A stretch of 64,000 nucleotides of DNA from Ancylobacter vacuolatus (GTDB taxonomy: Bacteria; Pseudomonadota; Alphaproteobacteria; Rhizobiales; Xanthobacteraceae): assembly GCF_030813595.1 (NCBI RefSeq), contig NZ_JAUSUH010000002.1, positions 62,001 through 126,000 on the forward strand. The letters are read 5' to 3'. This document shows, one piece after another, positions 27,049 to 36,398 of the stretch (position 1 is the first letter of the stretch; each line of letters opens with the position of its first letter). Both the position numbers and the translations under genes were made by a program. The notes beneath the pieces were generated by a model. That model was not told the origin of the DNA. It ran no database searches and was given only the letters and a program-made list of their open reading frames with translations.

Positions 27049-29907
27049 TCAGAAGTCGCGCAGCAGCCGCTCCAGATAGTCGAGTTCAAGCCGCGGCCGG
27101 TCGGGCTCGCCGAAGCGGCGGCGCAGCTCCTCCAGCACCCGGCGGGCGCGCTGCATGTCGATCTCTTCCGGCACCTTCACCGTGTTGTCGTCGCCATAGT
27201 CGCGCGAGCGCATCGGCCGGCCGAGCGGGTCGGTGCGCTCGGCGGTCTGGCCGGAGGGGCCGCCCGGCCCCTCGCCGCCGGGCTCGCCCTGCTGTTGCTG
27301 CATCGCCTCGGCCATCTGCTGGGCGCCGCGACGCAGCGCCTGCAGCGCCTCGCTTTGCGCATCGACCGCGCCGGTGCCGTCGCCCTCGCCGAGCGCCTGC
27401 TCGGCCTCGCGCATCGCCTGCTCGGCCTGGGCGAAGCCGCCGTCGCCCGGCATGCCCTGGCCCTGGCCTCGGCCCTGCCCCTGCTGACCCTGTTGGCCCT
27501 GACCCTGACCCTGCCCTTGCTGGCCCTGACCCTGCTGGCCCTGCCCCTGCTGGCCCTGTTGACCTTGCTGACCTTGCTGGCCTTGCTGACCTTGCTGGCC
27601 TTGCTGACCCTGCTGGCCCTGCTCGCGCATGGCCTGCTGCATCTTCTCGCGCAGCTGGCGCAGCTGCTCGCGCAGTTGCTCCTGGTTCTGCTTCAGCTCG
27701 TTGAACGCCTGGTCCTGCTGGCCCTCGCGCCCTTCCTTGAAGGTGCGGTCGCGCAGCTGCTGCTGCCGGCGGATCATGTCGCCGAGCTGGTCCATCGACT
27801 GCGACATCTGGCTCTGGCCCTGCTGGCGCTGCTGCTGCCGGCCGGCCTGCAGGCCGTTCAGCATGTTCTGCAGCTCGCTCAGCATCTGCCGCGCCGCGTC
27901 GCGGGCGCCGTTCTTCGCCATGTCCTCGATGCGGTCGAGCATCTTCTGCAGGTCCTGCGGGCGGACCGTGCGGGTGTTGGGATCGGCCGGCTGGTTGGCG
28001 TCGGCGCGATTTTGATTGCGCTGCGCCTCCTGGGCGAGCGCCTTCATGAACTCGTTCATCGCCTCGCGCAGTTCCTGCGCCAGCTTCTGGATCTCCTCGT
28101 CCGGGGCGTTGTTCTCCAGCGCGTTCTGCAGCGCCTGCTGGGCGTCGCGCAGCCGCTTCTCGACATCGGAGAGGTCGCCATCCTCGATGCGGACCGCCAC
28201 TTCCCAGAGATAGTCGACCACGCCGCGCAGATCCTCGTCGCTGCGGGCATTGGCCAGCCGGAAAGAGGCGGTGCGCAGGCCCATGTACTGCGAGGGATCG
28301 GGCGTGAAAGCCTCCGGCGCGATCGACAGCGCGTCGAGCGCGGCCTGCACCCGTTCGCGCGTGTTGACGTCGAGCGCCAAGAGCCGCCGCTCGTCGATCA
28401 GCGCCCGCGCCAGCGGGTTGGAGAAGCTGCGCTGCGGCAAGGTGAGGCGGCGCGGCTTTGACTGGCCGACATTGCCGGCCTGGTCGCGCGCCACCAGAAC
28501 CATCTCCACCCGGCTGCCCGCCCACGGGTTTTCAGTGAAGTCCTTGGTCGTCTGCCCGCTCGCCGCCCGGGAGCGGCCGCCGACCAGCGGCAGCGGAAAG
28601 TTCGGCGCCTCGACCAGCGGACGAGGCTCGGCCGGCTTGGGCGCGTTTTTCAGCCCGTGCAGGGGCGGGGGCGGCGGCAGGGCGGTGAAGCGCGCCTCGG
28701 CACCGGCAATGCCGTAATCGTCCTCGGCCTTGTAGCTCAGCGCCAGCGCGTTATTGCCCGAGGCCTGCGGCTCCTTGGTCAGTTCGATGGTCGGCGGGTT
28801 GTCCGGCTGGGCGTGGAAATGCCAGGACACGAAGCGCCCGTCCGGCCCTTCGATCCGGGCCGTGCCATCGCTGGCGATGACGAAGCGCCGCTCCTCGCCG
28901 GTGGCGGAAGCGGAGGCCGGTGTGGCCGCCGGTGCCGCTGCGCCTGAAGCCGCCGGCGTCTCACTCTCCTTCGGCGGCGCCGCGGCGATGCCGCCCTGCG
29001 TCACCAGCCTCGCATCGTCCAGTCCGATGATCCGCACCACCAGCTCGCTGCCGGCCGGCACGGTCATCGCGCTCGCCTCATAGGACGCGCTCGTATCCTC
29101 GGCGCGCCCGGCGGCGGCGGCCTGCGCCATTTCCTGCGAGCGCAGGCCCGGCAGCATGATCGGCGCGCGGCCGGTATAGCCGGGCGGCGTCACCCAGGCA
29201 TCGACGCGATAGGGCTTGGGCGGCACGAGCTCGGCCCAGTCGAAGGCGGCAGCGATGCGGCGCAGATGGTCGCCCGGCACCATGAAGAATGTGGCAATCA
29301 CCCCGAGCAGCACCAGCGCCCGCAGCGCCTGCCCATCCTTGGCGGCGACGCCCGGCGCCGGCAGGCCGACACGCAGGCTGCCGATCTGCGCCGACATTCG
29401 CGCCAGATGCGCCCGCCAGAGCGCGGCGCCGACCGGATCGTCGGGCTTGGAGGCGAGATGGTCGGACAGCGCCGTGGCCGGCCGGTGCGGAAGGTGGCTC
29501 TCGCGGTCGAGCCGCGACAGCGCCTCGCTGGCCGAAGGCGGCCGAATGCGCAACGCCGGCACCAGCGCCAGCGCGAACAGCGCGGCGAAGAGCACAAGGC
29601 CGAGGATGCGGCCATAGGGCGGCAGCGACAGCCAGAGGCCGAGCCAGGAGGCGATGAGAAACAGGCCGAGCGCGGCGCCAAGCGCGACCATGGCGGGCCA
29701 GACGCGCTCCCACAGCAGCACGCCCCAGGCCCGCTGCAGCGCGGCGCCCATGAGGCGCCCGGCAGAACTGTTTTGCTCGGCGGCCCAGCGCTCGCCGGCG
29801 CGTGCCATCTCGGCGCGCGCGCCAGCGGCCGCAGCCGGGCGGCCCTCGCCTTCCGTACCTTCCGGTGTTGCCGTCACGCGGCTGACCTCCGACGCTCTCA
29901 GGTCCAC
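27049..29907 (-). CDS. DUF4175 / TIGR02302-type membrane protein with Gln-Gly repeat region
   Basis: A 952-residue protein typical of Hyphomicrobiales, function unknown. Two membrane segments lie near residues 68-125 (WPAMVALGAALGLFLIASWLGLWL, then ILGLVLFAALFALALVPAL) and a third near 200-215. A large extracytoplasmic region follows, including 'VPPKPYRVDAWVTPPGYTGRAPIML', which resembles an Ig-like or carbohydrate-binding beta domain. The C-terminal third is helical coiled coil (about 560-760), then a low-complexity stretch of QQG and QG units (about 762-810) and a short conserved tail ending with ELDYLERLLRDF. Possible starts include internal ATGs; the longest is given. It lies 132 bp downstream of lysA and may be co-transcribed. 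Confidence 0.85.
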   Translation of the reverse strand: MDLRASEVSRVTATPEGTEGEGRPAAAAGARAEMARAGERWAAEQNSSAGRLMGAALQRAWGVLLWERVWPAMVALGAALGLFLIASWLGLWLSLPPYGRILGLVLFAALFALALVPALRIRPPSASEALSRLDRESHLPHRPATALSDHLASKPDDPVGAALWRAHLARMSAQIGSLRVGLPAPGVAAKDGQALRALVLLGVIATFFMVPGDHLRRIAAAFDWAELVPPKPYRVDAWVTPPGYTGRAPIMLPGLRSQEMAQAAAAGRAEDTSASYEASAMTVPAGSELVVRIIGLDDARLVTQGGIAAAPPKESETPAASGAAAPAATPASASATGEERRFVIASDGTARIEGPDGRFVSWHFHAQPDNPPTIELTKEPQASGNNALALSYKAEDDYGIAGAEARFTALPPPPPLHGLKNAPKPAEPRPLVEAPNFPLPLVGGRSRAASGQTTKDFTENPWAGSRVEMVLVARDQAGNVGQSKPRRLTLPQRSFSNPLARALIDERRLLALDVNTRERVQAALDALSIAPEAFTPDPSQYMGLRTASFRLANARSDEDLRGVVDYLWEVAVRIEDGDLSDVEKRLRDAQQALQNALENNAPDEEIQKLAQELREAMNEFMKALAQEAQRNQNRADANQPADPNTRTVRPQDLQKMLDRIEDMAKNGARDAARQMLSELQNMLNGLQAGRQQQRQQGQSQMSQSMDQLGDMIRRQQQLRDRTFKEGREGQQDQAFNELKQNQEQLREQLRQLREKMQQAMREQGQQGQQGQQGQQGQQGQQGQQGQQGQGQQGQGQQGQGQGQGQQGQQGQGRGQGQGMPGDGGFAQAEQAMREAEQALGEGDGTGAVDAQSEALQALRRGAQQMAEAMQQQQGEPGGEGPGGPSGQTAERTDPLGRPMRSRDYGDDNTVKVPEEIDMQRARRVLEELRRRFGEPDRPRLELDYLERLLRDF
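27481..27622 (-). repeat. Nine-base tandem repeat encoding QQG/QG units
   Basis: On the plus strand the unit reads GACCTTGCT or TGGCCTTGCT-like variants repeated in register (clearest 27560-27610), the complement of CAG CAA GGx codons. Because the unit is a multiple of three and almost uninterrupted, copy number could change by slippage without a frameshift. Confidence 0.8.
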
Positions 29908-30039
29908 ACCAGCCCCAGCGTCACCTTAACATGGGCAATCGGGCGCGCCAGCCCTGCCGCCGGAACGGGCACGCTCAACGCATCATCACCTCGTGAGAGC
30001 GCGCCGGCCGCGCAGAAGGCGGCCGGGTATCTGCCGTGA

Positions 30040-31308
30040 TCAGGCCAGCCAGCCGGGAATCCGGTCGAGGGCGATCAGCTCGTCGACCTCGACGCGCGGC
30101 CGCACAATCGCGAATTCCCCGCCTCTCGCCAGCACTTCCGGGATCAGTGGGCGCGTATTGTAGGTGGAGGCCTGCACCGCGCCATAGGCGCCCGCCGTCA
30201 TCACCGCGATGAGATCGCCGGCCTTCAGCCCCGGCAGCCGCCGCCCCAGCGCCAGGAAATCGCCGGATTCGCACACCGGCCCGACCACATCCGCGACCAT
30301 CTGCCCCTCGCCGGGCACCGCCTCGCGCACGGGCAAGATTTCGTGATGCGCGTCGTACAGCGTCGGGCGGATGAGATCGTTCATCGCCGCGTCGACGATG
30401 ACGAAGTGCTTGCCCTCGCCTTCCTTCACATAGAGCACGCGGGTGACGAGGATGCCGGCATTGGCCACCAGCATGCGCCCGACCTCGAAGACGAGGCCGA
30501 GGCCGAGATTATGCGTGTGCCGCTTCACCAGCGCCGCATAGGCGGAAGGCAGCGGCGGCTCCGCCTCGCCCGCGACATAGGGCACGCCGAGCCCGCCGCC
30601 GAGGTCGAGATGGGTCAGCGCATGCCCGTCCGCCATCAGGTCGCGGGCGAGTTCCACCAGCAGCGCGGTGGCATTGTCGAACGGGCCGAGATCGGTGATC
30701 TGGCTGCCGATATGCATGTCGACGCCGGTAATGCGCAGCCCCGGCAGGGCGGCGGCGTGGCGATAGACCTCGCGCGCCCGCGACACCGGAATGCCGAACT
30801 TGTTGTCGGACTTGCCGGTGGAGATCTTGTGGTGGGTCTTGGCGTCGACGTCCGGGTTGACGCGAATCGAGATCGGCGCCGCCACCCCGTGGCTCACCGC
30901 CACCTCGGAGAGGGTCAGCAGTTCCGGCTCGCTCTCCACATTGAAGCACATGATGCCGGCATCGAGCGCCGCCGCCATTTCCTCGCGCGTCTTGCCGACG
31001 CCGGAGAACACGATCTTGCGCGGCTCGACACCCGCCGCCAGCGCCCGCTTCAATTCGCCGCCGGAGACGATGTCGGCCCCGGCGCCCAGCTTGGCGAAGG
31101 TGCGAATCACCGCCTGGTTGGAATTGGCCTTCACCGCGTAGCAGAGGGTGGTGCGCATGTCGGCGAAGGCGTCGGTGAACACCCGGTGGTGCCGCTCCAG
31201 CGTCGCGGTGGAATAGGCGTAGAAGGGCGTGCCGACCGCGCGCGCGATGTCGACAAGGCTTACATCCTCGGCGTGGAGGATGCCGTCACGATAGGCGAAA
31301 TGATGCAT
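30040..31308 (-). CDS. lysA: Diaminopimelate decarboxylase
   Basis: A 422-residue fold-type III PLP enzyme that decarboxylates meso-diaminopimelate to L-lysine, the last lysine step. The PLP lysine is K60 in CYAVKANSNQ; family motifs GGELKRALAAG, HIGSQITD, LDLGGGLGVPY and the C-terminal VGPVCESGDFLALGR (with the active-site Cys-Glu) are present in order. Length is typical (about 420). The lptM stop is 13 bp upstream on the same strand, so the two are almost certainly co-transcribed, an arrangement seen in many proteobacteria. Confidence 0.97.
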   Translation of the reverse strand: MHHFAYRDGILHAEDVSLVDIARAVGTPFYAYSTATLERHHRVFTDAFADMRTTLCYAVKANSNQAVIRTFAKLGAGADIVSGGELKRALAAGVEPRKIVFSGVGKTREEMAAALDAGIMCFNVESEPELLTLSEVAVSHGVAAPISIRVNPDVDAKTHHKISTGKSDNKFGIPVSRAREVYRHAAALPGLRITGVDMHIGSQITDLGPFDNATALLVELARDLMADGHALTHLDLGGGLGVPYVAGEAEPPLPSAYAALVKRHTHNLGLGLVFEVGRMLVANAGILVTRVLYVKEGEGKHFVIVDAAMNDLIRPTLYDAHHEILPVREAVPGEGQMVADVVGPVCESGDFLALGRRLPGLKAGDLIAVMTAGAYGAVQASTYNTRPLIPEVLARGGEFAIVRPRVEVDELIALDRIPGWLA

Positions 31309-31321
31309 GGCGCTTCGGTGG

Positions 31322-31531
31322 TCAGAGCAGGCCGTCGAGGATGAAAGGCGTCTTCGGCTTCACCGGGCCGGTATCCTTCGGCACCTTGCCGTCCGGACCG
31401 GGCTGCGCCTGCGGCGAGTTCGGCGGCGGCTCCAGCGGGCCTTTCACGCCGCAGCCACCCAGCGCCAGCGCGCCACCGAGCGCGAGCGAAAGGCCAAGGA
31501 CGCGGCACAGGCGGGAGAGAGCACGGGACAA
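31322..31531 (-). CDS. lptM: Small lipoprotein, LptM/YifL-like
   Basis: A 69-residue lipoprotein with a TTG start at 31531, supported by AGGAAG about six bases upstream. The signal peptide (residues 1-26, hydrophobic LGLSLALGGALALGG) ends in a lipobox LGGC with Cys27, followed by GVKGPLEPPP, the conserved start of LptM-type lipoproteins, and a proline-rich tail to the end. E. coli LptM helps LptD mature in the LPS-transport complex at the outer membrane. The position directly upstream of lysA, 13 bp apart, is the usual one. It is easy to miss because the ATG-started ORF in this frame is much longer and wrong. Confidence 0.85.
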   Translation of the reverse strand: MSRALSRLCRVLGLSLALGGALALGGCGVKGPLEPPPNSPQAQPGPDGKVPKDTGPVKPKTPFILDGLL

Positions 31532-31620
31532 GGAGGCTTCCTCGGCTGGGTCAGGTGATGAACAGGGGCAACCTATAACGGCGCTTTCGGAAAGGCGAGC
31601 CCGCAGCGCGCCCTCGCGCC

Positions 31621-32439
31621 TCAGGCATCGAAGGTGGCGATCACGGGCACATGATCGGAAGGGCGCTCCCAGCCCCGCGCCTCGCGCAGCACGGTGAGCG
31701 CCCGGGCGGTGGGGGCCAGCGCCGGGGTCGCCCACACATGGTCGAGCCGCCGGCCCCGATTGGACGCCGCCCAGTCGGCCGCGCGGTAGCTCCACCACGT
31801 ATAGAGCTTTTCCTGCGGCGGGATGAAATTGCGCATCACGTCCACCCATTGGCCGGCCGCCTGCAGCTTCGCCAGCTTGTCGACCTCAACAGGCGTGTGG
31901 CTGACCACGTCGAGCAATTGCTTGTGGCTCCACACATCCGCTTCCAGCGGGGCGATGTTGAGATCGCCCACCAGCACCGAGCGCGCGGTGGGGTCCTGCG
32001 GGTGCAGGTGCTCCCAGGCAGTCGCCTCGTCGAGGAAGGCCAGCTTGTGGCGGAACTTCTCGTTCACCTCGGGGTCAGGAACGTCGCCACCGGCCGGGAT
32101 GTAGAAATTATGGATGGTCAGCGGCGCCGCCAACCCCGCCTCGCGGCCGAGCACCACCGAGATGTGGCGGGCATCGCCCATGTCGCAGAAGCCCTGCCGA
32201 CTCACATCCTCGAAGGGCCGCTTCGAGAGGATGGCGACGCCGTGATAGCCCTTCTGGCCGTGGATGGCGGCGTGGGGATAGCCGAACTTGGCCGCCTCCT
32301 TCAGCGGAAAGCGGTCATCCGGCGTCTTGGTCTCCTGCAGGCAGATGACGTCCGGCTGGTGCTCTTCGGCCAGCTTGGCGACGAGCCCGATGCGCAGGCG
32401 CACCGAATTGATGTTCCAGGTGGCGATGGAGAGCGGCAA
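31621..32439 (-). CDS. xth: Exodeoxyribonuclease III (AP endonuclease)
   Basis: A 272-residue Xth/ExoIII-type endonuclease of the EEP fold for base-excision repair at abasic sites. N-terminal ATWNINSVRLR (with the metal-site Asn), CLQETKTPDDRFP (the metal-binding Glu), GDLNIAPLEADVW (Asp and Asn of the active site), and C-terminal RRLDHVWATP and SDHVPVIATF (catalytic Asp-His) appear in order. Cytoplasmic. It lies about 300 bp downstream of lolA and 90 bp upstream of lptM on the same strand. Confidence 0.94.
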   Translation of the reverse strand: MPLSIATWNINSVRLRIGLVAKLAEEHQPDVICLQETKTPDDRFPLKEAAKFGYPHAAIHGQKGYHGVAILSKRPFEDVSRQGFCDMGDARHISVVLGREAGLAAPLTIHNFYIPAGGDVPDPEVNEKFRHKLAFLDEATAWEHLHPQDPTARSVLVGDLNIAPLEADVWSHKQLLDVVSHTPVEVDKLAKLQAAGQWVDVMRNFIPPQEKLYTWWSYRAADWAASNRGRRLDHVWATPALAPTARALTVLREARGWERPSDHVPVIATFDA

Positions 32440-32738
32440 AGCGGGGGAACCTTCGCGGGGCGGGAATCGGCCGCGACACTAGAGCATGTTCCGCCGAAGG
32501 TGAACGGGCGCCGCGCCATCCCCACGCGCGCTCGTGTCCCGGCGCAGCGGGAGCGCCGCACCGCGATCCCGGCCGTCGCACCATCATCCCCCGGCTTGAC
32601 CCGGGGATCCACGGCTTTTGCAGCGGCGCCGAGTGGACGACCGCGCCAAGCCCGGTCCTGACGGTCATCTAACGCCATGTTCGGTGCGTCCCGGATCGGC
32701 GCTGCGCGCGGCTTGTCCGGGACACGGCTTCCGCCCGC
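32440..32738. other. Gap between lolA and xth, filled with palindromic elements
   Basis: About 300 bp without a gene. It contains two palindromes of the intergenic type repeated elsewhere in the window: ATCCCCCGG-cttga-CCCGGGGAT near 32586-32608 and GTCCCGGA...TCCGGGAC at 32688-32723. A fragment resembling the start of the dispersed repeat (CTAGAGCATGTTCCGCC) lies at 32479-32495. Confidence 0.55.
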
Positions 32739-33500
32739 TCAATTCCGGTTGATGACGAACAGCATCGGGTCGGGCCGCTGCGAGGTGTCGAGGTTGGAGA
32801 CCGCGACCGTGGTGTCGTAGCCCTGCGGGTCGGTGACGGTCCACTGCTTCAGCTGCATGGTCTTGGCGTCGAACATGATCATCAGCCGGTAGGTGCCGAC
32901 CATGGGCTGCTTCTCCTCGATCACAACAGTGGCGAAGATGTCGTCCTGGTAGACGCCGGTCACATTGGCGTTGCGGGCGAGGTTGAAGTTCTCCGACAGC
33001 AGGAAGCGCAGCGGCGTGGCGGAAAGCGGCGAAATATCCTGCGTCTTCAGCTTCTTGTCGCGCACCGCCACCGAACGCCCGTCGGCCACCAGCTCGATCC
33101 GGCTCGGCGCCTCATATTCAAACAGCACCCGGCCCGGCTTGAGGATGTAGAACTGGCCCTGCTGCCGGTCGCCATTGGGATCGACCTGCACGAAATCGCC
33201 GATCATCGTCTTGAAGCTGTTGAAATAATCGTTGATGCGCTGGACCGTCTCATTGGCCGCGCGCTGGTTCGCCGCGGCGGCGACCTGAATGTCGGGACTG
33301 GCGGCAGGAGCAGCGGTCGCGGCGGCCCCCGAAGCAGCGGCAGGGCCGGCCTGAGCGGTGCGCATCAGCGCCGCCGGCTTCTTCGGCGGCACCGGCACGA
33401 AGGAGGGCGGCGGCACCTGCGCCAGCGCAAGCCCTGCGGGCAGGAACACCGCCGGCAGGAGCAGGAGGGCGGTGGCGCGGATACGGAACATAGGGCGCAT
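32739..33500 (-). CDS. lolA: Outer-membrane lipoprotein carrier protein LolA family
   Basis: A 253-residue periplasmic protein. A Sec signal peptide (RIRATALLLLPAVFLPAGLALA, about 4-27) is followed by a Pro/Ala-rich linker to about 75 and the LolA-like beta domain: INDYFNSFKTMIGDFVQVDPNGDRQQGQFYILKPGRVLFEYE. This domain ferries lipoproteins from LolCDE to the outer membrane. The open frame extends to 33731, but the hydrophobic signal begins after the ATG at 33500 (another ATG at 33491 is possible). The long linker is characteristic of the alphaproteobacterial form. It lies about 180 bp downstream of ftsK. Confidence 0.9.
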   Translation of the reverse strand: MRPMFRIRATALLLLPAVFLPAGLALAQVPPPSFVPVPPKKPAALMRTAQAGPAAASGAAATAAPAASPDIQVAAAANQRAANETVQRINDYFNSFKTMIGDFVQVDPNGDRQQGQFYILKPGRVLFEYEAPSRIELVADGRSVAVRDKKLKTQDISPLSATPLRFLLSENFNLARNANVTGVYQDDIFATVVIEEKQPMVGTYRLMIMFDAKTMQLKQWTVTDPQGYDTTVAVSNLDTSQRPDPMLFVINRN

Positions 33501-33681
33501 GGGGCAAATCTCGCTGGAGCACGTCTCGCGGGGCGCACGTCTGGCTGGGCGCGCGGCGCGAAAGCGACCGGGGGCGCATGTCGGTGTCAATGAAGCGGGT
33601 AGCGCGCCGCTGTGGCGATCCTGTGGCCCGGACGCTGCGTCAGCGCCGTCTCGGCGGAAGGGGGGAGTGGCCCTCATCGGC

Positions 33682-36351
33682 TCAATAGCCCTCCCCGCCG
33701 CCCTCGACCAGAATCTCGCGCTTGCCGGCATGGTTGGCCGGGCCGACCAGCCCCTCGCGCTCCATCCGCTCGACCAGCGAGGCGGCGCGGTTATAGCCGA
33801 TCTGTAGCCGGCGCTGGATATAGGAGGTGGAGCATTTCTTGTCGCGCAGCACCACCGCCACGGCCTGGGAGTAGAGGTCGCCGCCCTCCTCCCCGCCCAT
33901 GCCGCTCTTGTCGAAGACGGCGCCGTCCTCGCCCTCGCTGTCGAGATCGACCGTCACCGCGTCGAGATAATCGGGCGCGCCCTGCGCCTTCAGGTGCTCC
34001 ACCACGCGCTCGACCTCCTGATCGGAGACGAACGGCCCGTGGACGCGGGAAATCCGCCCGCCGCCGGCCATGTAGAGCATGTCGCCCTGACCCAGCAGCT
34101 GCTCGGCGCCCATCTCGCCGAGGATGGTGCGTGAATCGATCTTCGAGGTCACCTGGAAGGAGATGCGGGTGGGGAAGTTCGCCTTGATGGTGCCGGTGAT
34201 GACGTCGACCGAGGGCCGCTGTGTGGCCATGATGAGGTGGATGCCGGCGGCGCGGGCCATCTGCGCCAGGCGCTGGATGGCGCCTTCGATATCCTTGCCC
34301 GCCACCATCATCAGATCGGCCATCTCGTCGACCACCACCACGATATAGGGGATCGGCGAGAGGTCCATTTCCTCGCGCTCATAGATCGCCTCGCCCGTCT
34401 CCTTGTCGAAGCCGGTCTGCACGGTGCGCACGATCTGCTCGCCCTTGACCTGCGCCTCGGCGATGCGGGCATTGAAGCCGTCAATGCTGCGCACGCCGAC
34501 CTTGGACATCTTGCGGTAGCGCTCCTCCATCTCCCGCACCGCCCATTTCAGCGCCACCACCGCCTTCTTCGGATCGGTGACGACGGGGGTGAGCAGATGC
34601 GGGATGCCGTCATAGGTGGACAGTTCCAGCATCTTCGGGTCGATCATGATCAAGCGGCACTGTTCCGGCCGCAGCCGGTACAGCAGGCTGAGGATCATGG
34701 TGTTGATCGCCACCGACTTGCCCGAGCCTGTCGTGCCGGCGACCAAGAGATGCGGCATGCGGGCGAGATCGACGATCACCGGCTCGCCGCCAATGGTCTT
34801 GCCGAGCGCGATGGCGAGCTTGTGCGCCGCCTCGCCGAAATCGCGCGCGGCGAGGATCTCGCGCAGCAGCACCTTGTCGCGCTTGGGGTTCGGCAATTCG
34901 ATGCCGATGGCGTTCTTGCCGGGAATCACCGCCACGCGGGCGGAAATCGCGCTCATCGAGCGGGCGATATCGTCGGCGAGGCCGATGACGCGGCTCGACT
35001 TGATGCCGGGCGCCGGCTCCAGTTCATAGAGCGTCACCACGGGGCCGGGGCGGGAATTGACGATGGCGCCGCGCACGCCGAAATCGTCCAGCACGCCTTC
35101 AAGGTCGCGGGCGTTCTGCTCCAGCGCCTCGCGCGAGAGGGCCGGCCCGCTACGCGGCGGCGGCGGCGCCAGCAGGTCGAGCCCCGGCAGGGCATAGCGC
35201 CGGCGCTGCTCCTCCAGCGCGGCACGCCCGCCGCGAATCGAGCGCAGCGGCGGCGGGCGCTTGGCCGCGCGCGGCGCCGGGGGGGGCGGCGGCGCGGCGA
35301 AATCCTCGTCGAGCGTGTCGGGCAGGTCGTCATCGGCGCTCTCGAAGCCGGCGACATCCTCCTCCTCGTCAAACACCTCGCGCCGGCCGAAGCTCGGCTC
35401 GTGCCGGCCACCGCGCAGGGCGGCGAGGTCGTCCTCCTCCGCTCCGCCAAAGCCGACGCTCTCGCGCAGCCGCTCCGACAGGGGGCGCGCGGGGCGGGGC
35501 TGGCGGGCGCGACGCCCGCCACCGGGCGCCAGCCGCGCCTTCAGCGACAGCGCGGCGTGGGTCATCATGCCCAGCAGGAAGGCCAGCCAGCCCGGTTCGT
35601 CATCCTCGAAGCCGGCCGGGGCGCGGCGGGCCTCGTCCGGGTCTTCCTCCGGATTGGCGCGCAGGCCGAACCCGACCGCCAGTGGCAAGGTGAGCGCCGC
35701 GCCGATGAGGCAGACAATGCCGACCACCGCATAATCGGCGCTGGTCAGCCAGCTGCTGCGCAGCGCGCCCGGCACCGCCAGCACGAACTCGCCGAGCACC
35801 CCGCCCAGCCCGCTTGGCAGCGGCCAGCCGCCGAAGCGCGGCAGGCAGGCGGCAAAGCCGGCCGCGAACACGATGCCTACCAACAGCGCGATCAGCCGCG
35901 CCCGCAGCCGCCCGGGATGGCGATGGGTCAGGAGAAGCCAGCCCCAGATGCCGACGGGCAGCACCACCGCCAGCGCGGCGACGCCGAACAGCTGCATCAT
36001 CACATCGGCGAACACCGCGCCGGGAACGCTCAGGAGATTGGACGGCGGCGCGGCGCTGGAGCGGCTGAAACTGGGATCGTCGGCCGACCAGGTGGCCAGG
36101 GCCAGCAGCATCAGCGCGCACAGGCCCAGCAGGGCAAGGCCGACCAGCTCCGCCGTGCGGCGCGAGAGCACGCCCCGCACCTCCTCCGGCAGAAACCCGC
36201 CCGGCGCGCTCTTGCCCGCCCGGTGCGCCCGCCCGCCGGGGCCGGCCGCGCCGCCCCCCTTGCTGGCGGGGTCGACCCGCGGCCTTGGCCGGGCGGCACG
36301 GGAAGGGGCGGCCTCCAGCCGAGGCGTCCGCATCGATGTCTGCGTCCCCAT
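33682..36351 (-). CDS. ftsK: DNA translocase FtsK
   Basis: An 889-residue FtsK/SpoIIIE protein. Basic N-terminus, then four membrane segments between about 55 and 225, a charged linker (about 225-400), and the motor from about 450. Walker [15 protein letters not shown] lies near residue 540 and Walker [15 protein letters not shown] near 680. The C-terminal gamma domain reads [31 protein letters not shown]. It anchors at the septum and pumps chromosome dimers towards the terminus for resolution. The open frame reaches to 36624, but that part overlaps the aminotransferase gene; the ATG ending at 36351 ([10 protein letters not shown]) is chosen. It is 47 bp downstream of the aminotransferase gene. 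Confidence 0.95.
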   Translation of the reverse strand: MGTQTSMRTPRLEAAPSRAARPRPRVDPASKGGGAAGPGGRAHRAGKSAPGGFLPEEVRGVLSRRTAELVGLALLGLCALMLLALATWSADDPSFSRSSAAPPSNLLSVPGAVFADVMMQLFGVAALAVVLPVGIWGWLLLTHRHPGRLRARLIALLVGIVFAAGFAACLPRFGGWPLPSGLGGVLGEFVLAVPGALRSSWLTSADYAVVGIVCLIGAALTLPLAVGFGLRANPEEDPDEARRAPAGFEDDEPGWLAFLLGMMTHAALSLKARLAPGGGRRARQPRPARPLSERLRESVGFGGAEEDDLAALRGGRHEPSFGRREVFDEEEDVAGFESADDDLPDTLDEDFAAPPPPPAPRAAKRPPPLRSIRGGRAALEEQRRRYALPGLDLLAPPPPRSGPALSREALEQNARDLEGVLDDFGVRGAIVNSRPGPVVTLYELEPAPGIKSSRVIGLADDIARSMSAISARVAVIPGKNAIGIELPNPKRDKVLLREILAARDFGEAAHKLAIALGKTIGGEPVIVDLARMPHLLVAGTTGSGKSVAINTMILSLLYRLRPEQCRLIMIDPKMLELSTYDGIPHLLTPVVTDPKKAVVALKWAVREMEERYRKMSKVGVRSIDGFNARIAEAQVKGEQIVRTVQTGFDKETGEAIYEREEMDLSPIPYIVVVVDEMADLMMVAGKDIEGAIQRLAQMARAAGIHLIMATQRPSVDVITGTIKANFPTRISFQVTSKIDSRTILGEMGAEQLLGQGDMLYMAGGGRISRVHGPFVSDQEVERVVEHLKAQGAPDYLDAVTVDLDSEGEDGAVFDKSGMGGEEGGDLYSQAVAVVLRDKKCSTSYIQRRLQIGYNRAASLVERMEREGLVGPANHAGKREILVEGGGEGY

Positions 36352-36398
36352 ATCGCGCCCCGTGTCCTTGCCCCGCCTCGCCAAACGCCCCGCCCCGC

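Noticed and set aside
27481-27622. Regularly spaced short repeats that could look like a CRISPR array
   Set aside because: The unit is nine bases, has no spacers and is in-frame coding for QQG/QG units in a conserved protein.
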